A stretch of 64,000 nt of DNA from Salegentibacter sp. (GCA_017795085.1 CP051246.1:1180514-1244513), one strand, 5' to 3'. Shown: positions 1-9,097, counted from the stretch's first letter. Made by a program: numbers and translations. Notes: a model not told the origin generated them from the letters alone.

Positions 1-2
1 TT

Positions 3-163
3 TTAGAAATTATCACTTATCGGCATACTCCAGTAATTATAATTGTAAGCATTGGCGCTACCTTCCTGAAAAATGGAAATTTGACCGTTTCCTGAATTCA
101 AATCCTGATTTTTTTACCCTGCAATAGCTGGGAACCTTTTCGGAAATAGATTGAGGCGCTTGT
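3..163 (-). pseudogene. Remnant of a type 9 secretion (T9SS) surface protein
   Basis: Reading the minus strand from about 163 down to a stop at 3-5 gives, over two frames, a segment like the region before the sorting domain of large flavobacterial T9SS proteins: GSQLLQG, then DLNSGNGQISIFQEG, then NAYNYNYWSMP. In intact relatives the matching pattern is roughly GSQLLQG...LSVYQEG...YNYWSSPV. The two halves are joined only by a frame change in an A-tract near 116, and a stop follows immediately after the YNYW motif, where relatives continue. The gene therefore looks truncated and frameshifted. The window edge hides what lies beyond. The family assignment rests on recalled motif similarity. Confidence 0.45.
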
Positions 164-538
164 TAGGATTTGTGTTTTTTTCCAAATAAATTTCATTTTC
201 TACAAAAAGAAACCTATCCTTTACGTTTATATAAAAGCATCGGCATGGGCAGAAGGAGATACACTAAGTTGTGCCGAGGCTCCAAAACACCAGAAAATAA
301 TAAGGAAAACCGGGAAATGCTTCATTTTACCTTAACTTTGCAATCAAACAAGTTCCATAAAATGCCACATTTTGGCTATAGGGGCTTTCAAGTAAAATTA
401 AACCTGTGAGACAGGACTGATTTTCCCGGGCCTTATTCTTGGTAAGAATTAAGTTGAGTCTGCTAAAATTATCAATGGAGCCTGATTCCTGTCAATGGGT
501 TTTATACCCATAGGTTGTTGATTTAAATTTTAATTTAT
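164..538. other. Intergenic, no gene recognised
   Basis: A short open frame at 170-409 has no recognisable domain, a low-complexity composition and no clear ribosome binding site, so it is not called. No RNA gene or clear repeat was seen. Confidence 0.4.
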
Positions 539-736
539 ATGAAGAATTCGCAGGTAATAAATACGATTTTAATAATTGCGGGTGCGGCTTTGTTGCTGTA
601 TTCCATCGCTACTGAAAATGCCCCGGTTTACCTTAAAATTATAGGCTTGGTAATAATAATGTTTGGCCTGTTTCGAGCGACTAATTTTTGGGTGGAAACC
701 AAAGATGATCATAAAAACGAAAAGGAAGAAGAATGA
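539..736 (+). CDS. Small two-helix membrane protein
   Basis: A 65-residue protein with two predicted membrane helices, about residues 8-26 (NTILIIAGAALLLYSIA) and 31-48 (YLKIIGLVIIMFGLFRA), and a short charged tail ending in KNEKEEE. I do not recognise a named family. Its stop overlaps the start of the Smr gene by 4 bases (ATGA, 733-736), so the two are almost certainly translated from one mRNA. The tight coupling and the clean helix pattern support it as a real gene. Its function is unknown. Confidence 0.75.
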   Translation: MKNSQVINTILIIAGAALLLYSIATENAPVYLKIIGLVIIMFGLFRATNFWVETKDDHKNEKEEE

Positions 737-1275
737 AATTTTCGGTAGGTGACAGAGTAGCGGCAATTGATGACGATTTGGAAGGAAATGTGATTAGGGT
801 TGATGGGGAAACTATTAGCGTGGAAACCTCTGAAGGTTTTCTTATGGAATTTCAGCCTTCTGAATTGGTTAAAATTGAAAAACCTATAGAAGAATTATCC
901 CTGGAAGTAGATGAAGAGGTTTTGGAGCAAAAGAAATCTTCCAAAAAGCCCAAACCCAAACGATTAAAACCTAAAGAACGTTCTGTACCCCCTATGGAAG
1001 TTGATTTACACATTGAGAAATTGGTGAATTCTTACCGCGGAATGAGTAATCACGATATATTAACGCTACAAATAGACACTGCCCGGCGACAATTGGAATT
1101 CGCTATGAGAAAACGCATTCAAAAAGTGGTATTTATACACGGGGTAGGAGAGGGGGTCTTAAAAGCAGAACTCGATTTTTTACTCGGCCGTTATGATAAT
1201 TTAAAATTCTATGATGCTAATTATCAAAAATATGGGCTGGGTGCTACCGAGGTTTATTTCTTCCAAAATGTTTAG
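733..1275 (+). CDS. Smr-domain protein (MutS2-like C-terminal nuclease domain)
   Basis: A 180-residue protein with a small beta-rich N-terminal part (about 1-50, starting KFSVGDRVAAI), a charged Lys/Pro linker (about 65-85) and a C-terminal Smr domain (about 88-180). The Smr hallmarks are visible: DLH at 91-93 and the HGxG-type motif HGVGEGVLK from about 136. Smr domains are endonuclease or nucleic-acid binding modules, in MutS2 and as stand-alone proteins acting on branched DNA or on mRNA at stalled ribosomes. The same N-terminal plus Smr layout is common in Bacteroidota, where it is annotated as an Smr/MutS-family or DUF2027 protein. It is translationally coupled to the upstream membrane protein. 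The exact substrate is not evident. Confidence 0.85.
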   Translation: MKFSVGDRVAAIDDDLEGNVIRVDGETISVETSEGFLMEFQPSELVKIEKPIEELSLEVDEEVLEQKKSSKKPKPKRLKPKERSVPPMEVDLHIEKLVNSYRGMSNHDILTLQIDTARRQLEFAMRKRIQKVVFIHGVGEGVLKAELDFLLGRYDNLKFYDANYQKYGLGATEVYFFQNV

Positions 1276-1708
1276 TGCTTCTAAGTGATTGTTTCTTCTT
1301 TTTTTATTGCTGAAATCCTTCGGAAGGCTGAAGAGAAGCAAAAAAAGAAGGTTTCATTCAAATTTTGCGATACTATTCAACAGGTTGATTTGAACGAATC
1401 ATTCTGTTTACTTCGAGAGTCTTCACCCCCGCCTCTCCCTATGAGAGAGGAGCCTTACAAATGCCATGTGAATCTTACGGGAGACGCTTTTTATTTCCTT
1501 GAAAACGCAGCACTAATTGTCTATTGTGCGCATTGCAACCGCTTCGCCAGGCAATGCTCCTCTGCCCGCCGCGGCCAATCAGCTTGGTTTTACTACGGAA
1601 TTAAAAAGTAGGCCGGGGATGTAGCTTAGGGGATTGCATAATGTATATTGTAAGAAAGTGTACGTTTTTTATCGATTAGTACCCTCTTGGGAGGTTAGGT
1701 TAGGAGCT
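1276..1708. other. Intergenic, no gene recognised
   Basis: An open frame at 1285-1611 lacks a standard start and any family signature; its Cys/Arg-rich end looks like chance translation. The stretch TCTCCCTATGAGAGAGGAG near 1434-1452 is a small imperfect palindrome. No promoter or terminator is obvious. Confidence 0.4.
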
Positions 1709-2659
1709 TTAATTACTTACCTCGAGGAGCAGGTCCATTTCCTCGGCGGTGAGCTTAAGTTCAATGGCCTCCTTAAAGGCATCAAGGTGAGCATCTTTTG
1801 TGGCACTGGCAATAGGAGCTGTTACAGTTGGGCGGTTAATAAGCCAGGCCAGGGCAACTGCTGCTTGCGAAACCTGATGGTTTTTGGCAATTTTATCAAG
1901 GGCTTCCAAAATTTTTTTACCACGCTGATTAAGGTATTTATCAGCAAAAATTTTACGCTCACTGGAATTAAAATCTGCTTCTTTTCGATATTTCCCGGTT
2001 AGAAATCCGCTGGCCAGGGCAAAATAGGGTGTTACCCCTAAATTATGTTCTTCAGAAAGCAAACGTAAACCATTTTCAAATTTATTACGTTCCAACAGAT
2101 TATATTCGGGTTGTAAAACTTGATATTTAGGTAAGCCTTTATTGATGGAAGCGGTTAATGACTTTTCAAGTCGGTTGGCTTCGAGGTTGGAAGCCCCTAT
2201 ATACCGTACTTTTCCTGCAGCTATTAATTCTGAATAAGCTTCGAGGGTTTCTTCTACAGGTGTTTTATTATCATCCCAATGCGTAAAATACAAATCGATA
2301 TAGTCGGTTTGAAGGCGCTTAAGAGAATCTTCAGCTGCATTAAGGATATGTGTTTTTGAGATGTTTTTTTCACCACCTTGTTGCATACTCGATCCTACTT
2401 TAGTGGCCAGGTTGATCTTATCGCGGACGCCGCGGGACTTCATCCATTTACCAATAATTCGTTCTGAAGTTCCGCCTTCTACCCCTTTGGCCCATCGGGA
2501 GTAGACATCAGCAGTATCAAGGGTATGAAAACCCAGGTCAAATAATTTATCGAGCATCTCAAAAGATTGCTTTTCATCCAGGGTCCACCCAAAAACGTTT
2601 CCACCAAATATAATAGGAGCGGTATAAAGCTTTGTATTTCCTAATTGTTTATTTTTCAT
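1709..2659 (-). CDS. Aldo/keto reductase
   Basis: A 316-residue NADPH-dependent aldo/keto reductase with a TIM-barrel fold. The catalytic tetrad is readable: Asp48 and Tyr53 in HTLDTADVYS, Lys87 in LATKVGS, and the His in YFTHWD. I start at the ATG at 2659, which gives the usual N-terminus (MKNKQLGNTK, then IIFGGNVFGW). The frame is open further upstream to 2758, but that adds a basic, low-complexity extension not expected in this family. It resembles the YajO/general-stress type (AKR11/12-like), acting on small aldehydes, but the natural substrate cannot be read from sequence. It stands alone, convergent with the gene to its left. Confidence 0.88.
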   Translation of the reverse strand: MKNKQLGNTKLYTAPIIFGGNVFGWTLDEKQSFEMLDKLFDLGFHTLDTADVYSRWAKGVEGGTSERIIGKWMKSRGVRDKINLATKVGSSMQQGGEKNISKTHILNAAEDSLKRLQTDYIDLYFTHWDDNKTPVEETLEAYSELIAAGKVRYIGASNLEANRLEKSLTASINKGLPKYQVLQPEYNLLERNKFENGLRLLSEEHNLGVTPYFALASGFLTGKYRKEADFNSSERKIFADKYLNQRGKKILEALDKIAKNHQVSQAAVALAWLINRPTVTAPIASATKDAHLDAFKEAIELKLTAEEMDLLLEVSN

Positions 2660-3106
2660 AAGTTTTGTTTTTAGCGTTTCTAATGTAAAAACTACTTTTC
2701 GGAAAAACCTCAAAGATCTAAGGTTTTGGATGATTTTAACGAAAAACCCTATTCCCAAAGGAAATCCCCTGTAGGAAAAATGCCGGTTTTGTTTTCTATA
2801 AATGACACCCTTTTGAGTGATTCTACATCCTGTGGTCTTGTACCAAGTAATTCGGGGGAGAAATCTAAGAAGCTGGGTAAAAGCCCTGCGATGTTTTTAT
2901 AGATGAGTTTCCTTTTTGGGATTAGGAGGCTTTTATTTCGGAAGGCTGAGGAAATTTTATACTTTAAAACTACTATTTTGTATTATTAGAAGTCACAACG
3001 GGATAGTTAAGACTTTGTCAAGTCTTCGATTAAAGCGCACCATGTGATTAATAATAGGGGTGTTTTTCTTCCATTAAGGGTAAAAATATATGTGCAATCT
3101 TTTGAG
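2660..3106. other. Intergenic with a small inverted repeat
   Basis: No gene recognised. A perfect 7-bp inverted repeat, AAGACTT (3009-3015) and AAGTCTT (3020-3026) with a 4-base loop, lies downstream of the cyclophilin gene and may help end its transcript, although no T-tract follows. Confidence 0.4.
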
Positions 3107-3856
3107 TTATTCAATAATTTCCACATCAATATGCACATTATCGATAGGCCATTCAGATTCATTGGTCTTTACTTCTGAAATTTTATCAACGACATCCATG
3201 CCTTTGGTTACACGGCCAAAAACCGTATGATCGTTATTTAAATGGTGTGCACCATCTTTTCCGGTGACAATAAAAAATTCGAATGGAGATGAAGCCTTAC
3301 TCACATTTTGTTCGCTGTATTTTGCTGCTGAAAAAGCTCCCCGAGTATGGCGGTGGCCGGCATCAAATTCATTGGGAATTAAATAGCCGCCAATGCGTTC
3401 ACGATGCTCCCGGGTTTCTTCATTATCACTGTTTCCGGCCTGAATAACAAAGCCCGGCGCCACACGGTAGAAATAGGTGTGATCAAAATATTTGTCTTTG
3501 GTAAGCATAATAAAATTAGCCCGGTGTAAGGGAGTATTACGATAAAGTTTCACTTCAATATCCCCAAAACGAGTAATTATCTTAATACGGGTTTCCGGGT
3601 TCTCCTCACCAAATTCGGTTAAAGTAGGAATTAATTTTTCCTGCGCAATAGGAAAATCTAATTCCAGAGTTCCAATTTTTCCTTCGGAAGAAGATTTTTT
3701 AGCTTGTTTTAAACTATCTAAAATCCTACGAACAGAGTCTTTTTCCCTGTTTTCAGTATCGGATTTAGTGGTAGGGTTTGAAGAAGATTTGTTATCTTCA
3801 CAACTTGCAAAAATTAGAAGTAGGCATAGCATTAGTATAGAAACTGGTCGTATCAT
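3107..3856 (-). CDS. Cyclophilin-type peptidyl-prolyl isomerase lipoprotein
   Basis: A 249-residue protein that catalyses cis-trans isomerisation of Xaa-Pro bonds in exported proteins. The N-terminus is a lipoprotein signal (ILMLCLLLIFASC, lipid cysteine at about 19), followed by a Ser/Asn/Lys/Glu-rich spacer and a cyclophilin fold from about residue 85. Typical motifs include NTPLHRANFIML, YFYRVAPGFVIQAG, GAFSAAKYS and NDHTVFGRVTKGMDVV. It should be anchored in an envelope membrane. Its ATG (minus, 3854-3856) overlaps the divergent NUDIX ATG by two bases, so each gene's upstream control region lies inside the other's coding sequence. A later start (MLCLLL, residue 9) would relieve this overlap. 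Confidence 0.9.
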   Translation of the reverse strand: MIRPVSILMLCLLLIFASCEDNKSSSNPTTKSDTENREKDSVRRILDSLKQAKKSSSEGKIGTLELDFPIAQEKLIPTLTEFGEENPETRIKIITRFGDIEVKLYRNTPLHRANFIMLTKDKYFDHTYFYRVAPGFVIQAGNSDNEETREHRERIGGYLIPNEFDAGHRHTRGAFSAAKYSEQNVSKASSPFEFFIVTGKDGAHHLNNDHTVFGRVTKGMDVVDKISEVKTNESEWPIDNVHIDVEIIE

Positions 3857-4502
3857 GGATTTTCAAGACTTTAAGAACAGGATTCCAAAATTAAAAAAAA
3901 TTGAACTTCCAGGAGAGGAGGCGCAATTTAAATTGGCTCCCCGTCAAAGAATTGAGGAACTTAAGGGGTTAAATAAAAGTGCAAATACACCAAATCATGC
4001 CGGAGTTATGGCTGTTTTTTATCCGGGTAACAACAATGTTACCCAATTGGTACTTATTTTACGCAAGACCTATAAAGGGGTACATTCTAACCAGGTGGGA
4101 TTTCCCGGAGGTAGGGCAGAGCCTGAAGACAAAAACATAGAAGAAACAGCCTTACGGGAAACCGAAGAGGAAGTGGGCATTCCAAGACAGGAAATTAAGG
4201 TGATAAAAAACCTAAGCAGACTTTATATCCCGCCCAGTAATTTTTGGGTGCATCCGTTTATGGGAATCCTAGAAAAAACACCTACTTTGATTCCCCAAGA
4301 GAGCGAGGTTGAACGTATCCTGGAAATAAAACTAAGCGATTTTATGGCTGAAGAAACCCTGGTAAGCCGTAAATTATCTACCAGTTATGTTAAAGAACTT
4401 GAAGTGCCGGCTTTTTTATTAAACAATTATGTGGTTTGGGGGGCTACAGCAATGATGTTAAGTGAGATAAAGGTGATTTTGCAACAAAGCTTTCAGCATT
4501 AA
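3855..4502 (+). CDS. NUDIX hydrolase, CoA pyrophosphatase type (NudL-like)
   Basis: A 215-residue NUDIX protein. The Nudix helix is seen in GGRAEPED...ETALRETEEEVGI, and the region just before it, LRKTYKGVHSNQVGFPGG, matches the signature preceding the Nudix box in the UPF0035/NudL subfamily. Those enzymes hydrolyse CoA and its derivatives to 4'-phosphopantetheine and 3',5'-ADP. I use the ATG at 3855 because upstream translation is antisense to the cyclophilin gene. The plsC-like gene follows 68 bp downstream. The substrate is inferred from the signature. Confidence 0.88.
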   Translation: MDFQDFKNRIPKLKKIELPGEEAQFKLAPRQRIEELKGLNKSANTPNHAGVMAVFYPGNNNVTQLVLILRKTYKGVHSNQVGFPGGRAEPEDKNIEETALRETEEEVGIPRQEIKVIKNLSRLYIPPSNFWVHPFMGILEKTPTLIPQESEVERILEIKLSDFMAEETLVSRKLSTSYVKELEVPAFLLNNYVVWGATAMMLSEIKVILQQSFQH

Positions 4503-4517
4503 TTTAATGGAGTTTGC

Positions 4518-4525
4518 TATATTTG
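4518..4525 (+). promoter_or_regulatory. Candidate -7 element of the acyltransferase gene
   Basis: TATATTTG is an exact match to the Bacteroidota sigma-ABfr -7 consensus TAnnTTTG and lies about 45 bases upstream of the ATG at 4571. No good TTG -33 element is found at the expected distance. Confidence 0.4.
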
Positions 4526-4570
4526 TGAGTTTTTGCTAAAATTGAGATATTTTCAATCGATAAATTAAAT

Positions 4571-5374
4571 ATGGGTATTTTCAAAAGAAACCCTTTCGGA
4601 CATATTTTATTTTTAAAGAAGTGGTTGATTCGGTTTTTTGGATTGCTTACCCACAGGCGGTATCGCGGATTTAACAAGCTAAATATTGAAGGTTCTGAAA
4701 TTATAAAAAACCTGCCTGAAAAGAATGTGCTTTTTGTTTCAAATCATCAAACCTATTTTGCTGATGTTACTGCCATGTTTCACGTATTTAATGCGAGCCT
4801 TAGTGGGAGGGTGGATTCTATTAAAAATATAGGCTATATCTGGCAGCCGAAACTTAATATTTATTACGTGGCCGCCGAAGAAACCATGAAAGCGGGACTA
4901 CTTACCCGTGTTATGGCTTATGCGGGGGCAGTAAGCGTAAAACGTACCTGGCGTGAGAAAGGTAAAGAAGTAAAACGGGAGGTAAATCCAAACGATACCG
5001 AAAATATAGGAATTGCTTTAAATGATGGTTGGGTAATCACTTTTCCGCAAGGTACTACCAAACCGTTTAAACCTATTAGAAAGGGGACGGCTCATATCAT
5101 AAAACAATATAAACCGGTGGTCATCCCTATAGTCATAGATGGGTTTCGCCGTTCTTTTGATAAGAAAGGCCTGCGGATTAAAAAACGTGGGATCCTTCAA
5201 AGTTTCCAGATTAAACCGCCCCTTGATATTGATTACGAAAATGAAAGTGTAGAGGAAATTGTAAATAAAATTGAATATGCTATTGAGCAGCACTCTTCTT
5301 TTTCAAAGGTTATCCCGATGGAAGAAATTGAAGCCATGGAAGAGCTTAACAAAAAACGCCAGTGGGAATATTAA
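4571..5374 (+). CDS. 1-acyl-sn-glycerol-3-phosphate acyltransferase (PlsC-like)
   Basis: A 267-residue membrane-associated acyltransferase that would esterify lysophosphatidic acid in phospholipid synthesis. Motif I appears as SNHQTYFAD; His and Asp are separated by five residues rather than the classic four, a spacing I believe occurs in Bacteroidota homologues. The glycerol-phosphate binding motif is FPQGTT in place of FPEGTR. A hydrophobic, basic N-terminus (about 8-30) suits membrane attachment. It is followed 29 bp later by the TruA-like gene, so they may be co-transcribed. The substrate could also be another acyl acceptor, for example an aminolipid. Confidence 0.85.
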   Translation: MGIFKRNPFGHILFLKKWLIRFFGLLTHRRYRGFNKLNIEGSEIIKNLPEKNVLFVSNHQTYFADVTAMFHVFNASLSGRVDSIKNIGYIWQPKLNIYYVAAEETMKAGLLTRVMAYAGAVSVKRTWREKGKEVKREVNPNDTENIGIALNDGWVITFPQGTTKPFKPIRKGTAHIIKQYKPVVIPIVIDGFRRSFDKKGLRIKKRGILQSFQIKPPLDIDYENESVEEIVNKIEYAIEQHSSFSKVIPMEEIEAMEELNKKRQWEY

Positions 5375-5403
5375 ATTTACCACTACAATAAAATCCTACG
5401 AAT

Positions 5404-6192
5404 TTGCAACGTAAACGCTATTTTTATCTTGTTAAGGTTCAATATTTGGGCTACCGACTACACGGCTGGCAAAAACAACCCGATGTAAAAACCGTTGAAG
5501 GCCTAATAACAAAAACCTTGCGTTATGTTATGCCTGAAGGAAAATACAAAGTTTTAGGCACCAGCCGTACCGATGCCAAAGTTTCTGCCGCCGATAGCGC
5601 TTTTGAACTTTTTGTAGACTACGAACCTTTAGATGACCTGGATGACTTTTTAAAATTATTCAATCTAAACCTACCTCAGGATATTCGTGCAGTTTCCATA
5701 AAAGAAGTTGACTCAACGTTTAATATTATTCAACATCCTAAAGAAAAGGAATATTTATACCTTTTTAGTTTTGGAGAGAAGTTTCATCCATTTTGCGCGG
5801 CTTTTATGGGAAATTTCCAGGAAGAACTCAATATTGAAGCGATGAAGGAAGCTGCCGGTTGTTTTCGCGGAAAACATAATTTTAAAAATTATTGCATAAA
5901 AGTTTCTGAAAACAGTCGGTTCGAGCGAGAGATCTTAACGGCTGAAATTACTGAAGATACCGAAATTACAGCCAGTTTTTTTCCGAAAAATACCTATGCG
6001 TTCCGGGTGAGTGGAGAAGGTTTTTTACGGCATCAGGTTCGTTTGATGATGGGTACTTTGATCCTTGTTGGCCGGGGAGAATTGAGTCTGCAAGACTTTA
6101 AAAAAAGCCTAAAAGCTGATGTTGAGATGCAAATGGATTTTCTGGCTCCGGCCTCGGGATTAATTTTAAATAAAGTAGATTTTTCAGAGTAA
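5404..6192 (+). CDS. tRNA pseudouridine synthase, TruA family
   Basis: A 262-residue member of the TruA family, which converts uridine to pseudouridine in the tRNA anticodon stem-loop. The catalytic aspartate is Asp57 in GTSRTDAKVSA. The canonical motif is GxGRTDxGVHA, so the glycine and histidine after the aspartate are replaced by Lys and Ser. That points to a TruA-like paralogue as seen in Bacteroidota rather than the classic enzyme. The C-terminal FRVSGEGFLRHQVRLMMGTL segment matches the family's second conserved block. The start is a TTG at 5404, directly followed by QRKRYFYLVKVQYLG, the expected first strand. Confidence 0.85.
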   Translation: MQRKRYFYLVKVQYLGYRLHGWQKQPDVKTVEGLITKTLRYVMPEGKYKVLGTSRTDAKVSAADSAFELFVDYEPLDDLDDFLKLFNLNLPQDIRAVSIKEVDSTFNIIQHPKEKEYLYLFSFGEKFHPFCAAFMGNFQEELNIEAMKEAAGCFRGKHNFKNYCIKVSENSRFEREILTAEITEDTEITASFFPKNTYAFRVSGEGFLRHQVRLMMGTLILVGRGELSLQDFKKSLKADVEMQMDFLAPASGLILNKVDFSE

Positions 6193-6404
6193 TAAATACT
6201 TATCCAGCCGATTTAGAAGTTTTAAATAGTTTTTCCAAATTCCTCACGGAAGGCTTAAATTGAAGAGGAAAACCTCTTGACCGTGTTCGACTTGGCACTT
6301 TTACCCGATAATCGAGATTTAAATGCTCCAAGACTTGCTCCGAAGTAGTTTACTGAGGCGATTTTTTTCCAATTTAGCTTTTGGAGTTGTTCTCAATTTG
6401 GCTG
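6193..6404. other. Intergenic containing an 18-bp sequence found again at 30344
   Basis: No gene. Positions 6306-6323 read CGATAATCGAGATTTAAA, whose exact reverse complement occurs at 30344-30361 between deoC and deoD. It may be a dispersed intergenic repeat or an A+T-rich coincidence. Confidence 0.35.
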
Positions 6405-8510
6405 CTATAATACTTTTTCTTCCTTTTCAATAATGGCCAAAGCCCCACGAATAATATTGTAGTCTATAGCTTCTTCAAAATATTCAAAATAGGGTTTTAA
6501 AGCTGTTGGATTATCCAATTTTATACGGGCTTTTTTTACAGCTTCCACATCATTTTTATCTATAAACCGACTGAAATCAATAGTTTCTCCTTTGTCATAA
6601 AGCTTAAATAAGTGGCTGAAAACTGTACTTAATGCCAGTTCCCGTTCACGGGCAATTTCTTCAGGTGTAAGTCCATCATTATATAATTCCAAGCTTAATT
6701 TAAGCGTATCACCTTTTGATTTCTTTTTCTTCTTTGGTTTTTTAGAATGTATAAACTCCCTTATTTCCTTTAAAAACTGATAACCATAATCCTGCATTTT
6801 CTGACGCCCTACCCCGTTAACCTGAAGAAACTCTTCGTCGGTTTCCGGACGGGATTTTTCCATTTCTTTCAAAGTAGCATCGTTAAAAATAAGATAGGCC
6901 GGAATTCCTTCTTCCCGTGAAATTTTTAAGCGTAATTCCCTTAATTTTTCAAATAATCCTGAGGTTGTAATTTTTTGAGCGGTGGTTTTAACTTCGGTTT
7001 TTTCAGGGGTTTTAGCCAGTTGTACTTTTTCTCCTTCAAAGAGGACTTTTTTTGCAGCAGGAGTGAGCTGCAGGGAATTTTCCCGGTGAAAAGCAATTTC
7101 AATATATCCTAAATTAATTAGTTGGATAATATAATCCTGCCAGTTTCGCCAGGGAATATCACGACCCGCTCCATAAGTTTTCACATTTTGGTAACCCTGG
7201 GAAAGTACATTTTCATTTTGGGCACCACGTAAAACATCAATAACCGCAGTTAAGGCTGCTTTCTCTTTTAACCTAAAAATACAACTCAGTGCCTTTTGTG
7301 CGGGAAGGGTACCATCAAAAAATGTTGGGGGATTGCGGCAAATATCACAATTGCCACAATCTTCAGTTTTAGGTTCACCAAAGTAATTCAGCAGTATTTT
7401 TCGCCTGCAGGTAAGCGATTCAGCATATTGTTTCATACGTTCCAGCTTAGCCAATTGTACTTCACTATTTCCTGAGTTTTCAGCAAAACGCTGTAGCTGG
7501 ATAACATCGGCGTAACTATGGAAAAGCATGGTGTCAGAAGGAAGTCCGTCTCTTCCGGCGCGGCCAATTTCCTGATAATAGCCTTCAATGTTTTTTGGCA
7601 TATTATAATGGATTACCCACCGAATATTGGATTTATCAATGCCCATCCCAAAAGCGATGGTGGCACACACCACTTGAATTTCATCGTTGATAAAGCTGTC
7701 CTGCACACTAATCCGTTCTTCACTCTTCATTCCCGCGTGATAGGCTTCGGCTGTAATACCTTCTTTTTTTAATTTTGCAGCAACTTCTTCAGTAGCTTTT
7801 CGACTTAAACAATAGATAATTCCGTTTTGATCTTCGCGTTCTGAAACAAAATTTTTAATTTGTTCCAAACGTTTAATTCCCGGACGCACTTCAAGGTTAA
7901 GGTTTTTTCGGTCGAAAGAAGCGATGTGTTTTTCAGCATTCGGGATATTGAGTTGACGGCAAATATCGTGGCGGGTTGCCTTATCTGCCGTGGCGGTGAG
8001 GGCCATTAGCGGAGTGGCAGGATAACGTTTTTTTAAGTAACCAAGTTGCGTGTAAGCCGGTCTGAAATCGTGTCCCCAACTGGAAATACAATGTGCCTCA
8101 TCTATAGCGATAAGGCTTATCTTTTCAGGACTTAATAAATTATCTACAAAAGAAAGGCTTTCAGGAGCCAGGTATAAAAGCTTGAGCTCATTTTGCTGTA
8201 TTTGCTTAAAGATTTCCTGTTGTTGTTTTTCTGTTTGGCTGCTGTTTAGAAAAGCTGCAGAAACCCCATTGGTTTTTAGGCCGTCTACCTGGTCTTTCAT
8301 CAAAGCGATAAGCGGGGAAATAACCAGGGTAAGCTGCGGAAGTAAAAGTGCCGGTAGTTGGTAGCAGATAGATTTTCCACCTCCTGTAGGCATAATTACC
8401 AGATTGTCTTTCACTTGAAAAACAGATGAAATAATACGCTCTTGAAGCGGTCTGAAACTTTCGTATCCAAAATATTCTTTAAGCGTTTGCAGCAGTTTGG
8501 TTTCTTCCAT
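6405..8510 (-). CDS. recQ: ATP-dependent DNA helicase RecQ
   Basis: A 701-residue superfamily 2, 3'-to-5' DNA helicase for recombination and repair. The order is helicase core with the Walker A site (MPTGGGKSICYQLPA) and DEAH box (IDEAHCISSWGHDFRP), helicase C domain ending in IGRAGRDGLPS, RecQ zinc site with cysteines in CRRKILLNYFGE and DCGNCDIC, winged-helix RQC region, HRDC domain (EEGIPAYLIFNDATL), and a C-terminal helix-turn-helix tail (GLTPEEIARERELALSTVFSHL) seen in many Bacteroidota RecQ proteins. I start at the ATG at 8510 (MEETKLLQTLKEYFG); upstream in-frame codons add nothing family-like. Confidence 0.95.
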   Translation of the reverse strand: MEETKLLQTLKEYFGYESFRPLQERIISSVFQVKDNLVIMPTGGGKSICYQLPALLLPQLTLVISPLIALMKDQVDGLKTNGVSAAFLNSSQTEKQQQEIFKQIQQNELKLLYLAPESLSFVDNLLSPEKISLIAIDEAHCISSWGHDFRPAYTQLGYLKKRYPATPLMALTATADKATRHDICRQLNIPNAEKHIASFDRKNLNLEVRPGIKRLEQIKNFVSEREDQNGIIYCLSRKATEEVAAKLKKEGITAEAYHAGMKSEERISVQDSFINDEIQVVCATIAFGMGIDKSNIRWVIHYNMPKNIEGYYQEIGRAGRDGLPSDTMLFHSYADVIQLQRFAENSGNSEVQLAKLERMKQYAESLTCRRKILLNYFGEPKTEDCGNCDICRNPPTFFDGTLPAQKALSCIFRLKEKAALTAVIDVLRGAQNENVLSQGYQNVKTYGAGRDIPWRNWQDYIIQLINLGYIEIAFHRENSLQLTPAAKKVLFEGEKVQLAKTPEKTEVKTTAQKITTSGLFEKLRELRLKISREEGIPAYLIFNDATLKEMEKSRPETDEEFLQVNGVGRQKMQDYGYQFLKEIREFIHSKKPKKKKKSKGDTLKLSLELYNDGLTPEEIARERELALSTVFSHLFKLYDKGETIDFSRFIDKNDVEAVKKARIKLDNPTALKPYFEYFEEAIDYNIIRGALAIIEKEEKVL

Positions 8511-8665
8511 AAGTGCAAAAATAGGATTTTGAAATCGATACAAAAAGTAGGGGTTCCACCAAATTTTAGATTAGGGTTTTTTGCGGAACAAACTTTTATG
8601 CTATTTCTCGGCATAAATTTTGTAATCAGATGAGAAAAACACTACATATCCTCCATTAAAAAAGT

Positions 8666-8899
8666 ATGAAGCTTATACACTTAAAGAAGAAAAATGATAG
8701 CTATTTTGCCAAAGTCGAAGAAGAGAAAACAGTTTTAGGAATAAGGCTTTTTAAGCGTATATACAAATTTATCCTTCCTGAGAAGGAAAATTACTGGTGT
8801 TATGCTAAAAGTGAAAAAAGAGTAAGTGTAAATCATCAAAAATATTTAGAGCAATGCTTACATGACCATAAACGCTTTATTGAAAAACAGAAGTTTTAA
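8666..8899 (+). CDS. Small hypothetical protein
   Basis: A 77-residue basic, soluble protein beginning MKLIHLKKKNDSYFAK and ending KRFIEKQKF. I recognise no domain, signal peptide or membrane segment. Codon use is ordinary for the region and there is open space on both sides, so it is a plausible small gene, divergent from recQ. It could also be a chance open frame. Confidence 0.45.
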   Translation: MKLIHLKKKNDSYFAKVEEEKTVLGIRLFKRIYKFILPEKENYWCYAKSEKRVSVNHQKYLEQCLHDHKRFIEKQKF

Positions 8900-9097
8900 T
8901 GGTCGAAAGTCGGGTTACAGAAAAAAGACTTGTTAAGAGTTAGGGATTGTTTTGATGCTTCAGGGGTAAATAAATAAAAACTGTCCCTCTGTTGAATATC
9001 AAAGTTTTATTTATGTTTTATTCGAAAAAGAAGTTTAAAATAGTTAATACTTCCAGCTAAATACCAAGACGAAATACTTAACTAGAGCCATTGTTGA

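Noticed and set aside
170..409. 79-codon open frame near the window start
   Set aside because: No domain, no ribosome binding site, low-complexity composition, and it lies beside a gene remnant on the other strand.
1285..1611. 108-codon open frame
   Set aside because: Non-standard start, Cys/Arg-rich random-looking C-terminus and no recognised family.
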